Positions 13,616 to 13,724 of a stretch of DNA of 13,724 nt are shown piece after piece. The DNA lies in contig CANQCJ010000040.1 in NCBI GenBank assembly GCA_947589205.1, positions 1 to 13,724 on the forward strand, in the 5' to 3' direction. Positions within the stretch are counted from its first letter, which is position 1; every line of letters starts with the position of its first letter. Both the position numbers and the translations under genes were made by a program. The notes below the pieces were generated by a model, which saw only the letters and a list, made by a program, of their open reading frames with translations, made no database searches and was not told where the DNA came from. Source of the stretch: an uncultured Ruminococcus sp. (GTDB lineage Bacteria > Bacillota > Clostridia > Oscillospirales > Ruminococcaceae).

Positions 13616-13724
13616 ATGTCCGAAACGCTTCAGTATAACATTTTTGTCGTTATCATGTATTTTATGTATTTTCTTTTCGGCGCGGCGGTCGGAAGCTTCC
13701 TTAACGTCTGCATTTACCGTCTGC
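13616..13724 (+). CDS. pilD: Prepilin peptidase (A24 family), N-terminal part, cut by window edge
   Basis: The first 36 codons of a type IV prepilin leader peptidase. The translation has a hydrophobic first membrane segment (NIFVVIMYFMYFLFGAAV) followed by VGSFLNVCIYRL, the highly conserved GSFLNV-IYRLP start of PilD/GspO/ComC enzymes. This integral membrane aspartic protease removes the leader peptide of prepilins and often N-methylates the new N-terminus. The catalytic aspartates lie past the right edge, so activity cannot be judged. The ATG has an unusual run of six G (AAAGGGGGG) as ribosome binding site about 7 nt upstream. It is divergent from pilB, consistent with a shared pilus function. 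Confidence 0.9.
   Translation, partial: MSETLQYNIFVVIMYFMYFLFGAAVGSFLNVCIYRL

Overview
The window reads as chromosome of a Gram-positive, low-to-mid GC Clostridia member, most likely Oscillospiraceae/Ruminococcaceae (inference from protein style, AGGAGG-type ribosome binding sites, SpoVG, a Firmicutes-type LexA and type IV pilus ATPases; no rRNA or tRNA is present to confirm it). Almost everything is transcribed right to left. No mobile element, CRISPR array, tRNA or rRNA was seen.

Region 1 (1-5449, minus strand) is the S10 ribosomal protein cluster in canonical order: rpsJ, rplC, rplD, rplW, rplB, rpsS, rplV, rpsC, rplP, rpmC, rpsQ and the start of rplN, which runs off the left edge. Spacing is tight (three 1-nt stop/start overlaps) except for two spacers, rpsJ-rplC (99 nt) and rplW-rplB (81 nt). 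Both contain self-complementary sequence that is not an intrinsic terminator.

Region 2 (5450-5920) has no convincing gene. It holds a good sigma-A promoter (5809-5837, minus) and a leader of about 350 nt before rpsJ, with a GC-rich hairpin near the 5' end, a symmetric two-part stem-loop (5711-5747), a third stem (5611-5640) and a hairpin followed by a U run (5550-5583) that looks like an attenuator. This is the best candidate for an undescribed regulatory element here.

Region 3 (5921-10103, minus strand) is a compact four-gene operon: murC (peptidoglycan precursor ligase), lexA (SOS repressor), a membrane-anchored zinc-ribbon protein of unknown function, and cls (cardiolipin synthase-type phospholipase D protein). 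murC/lexA overlap by 4 nt and lexA/zinc-ribbon are 3 nt apart, so the SOS repressor sits inside a cell-envelope operon. No SOS box was seen upstream.

Region 4 (10104-13724) contains spoVG (plus), divergent from murC across an AT-rich promoter region and convergent with pilT across a bidirectional terminator; pilB and pilT (minus), the extension and retraction ATPases of a type IV pilus or related system; and, divergent from pilB, the first 36 codons of a prepilin peptidase (pilD) behind a strong extended -10 promoter. PilC and pilins are not in the window.
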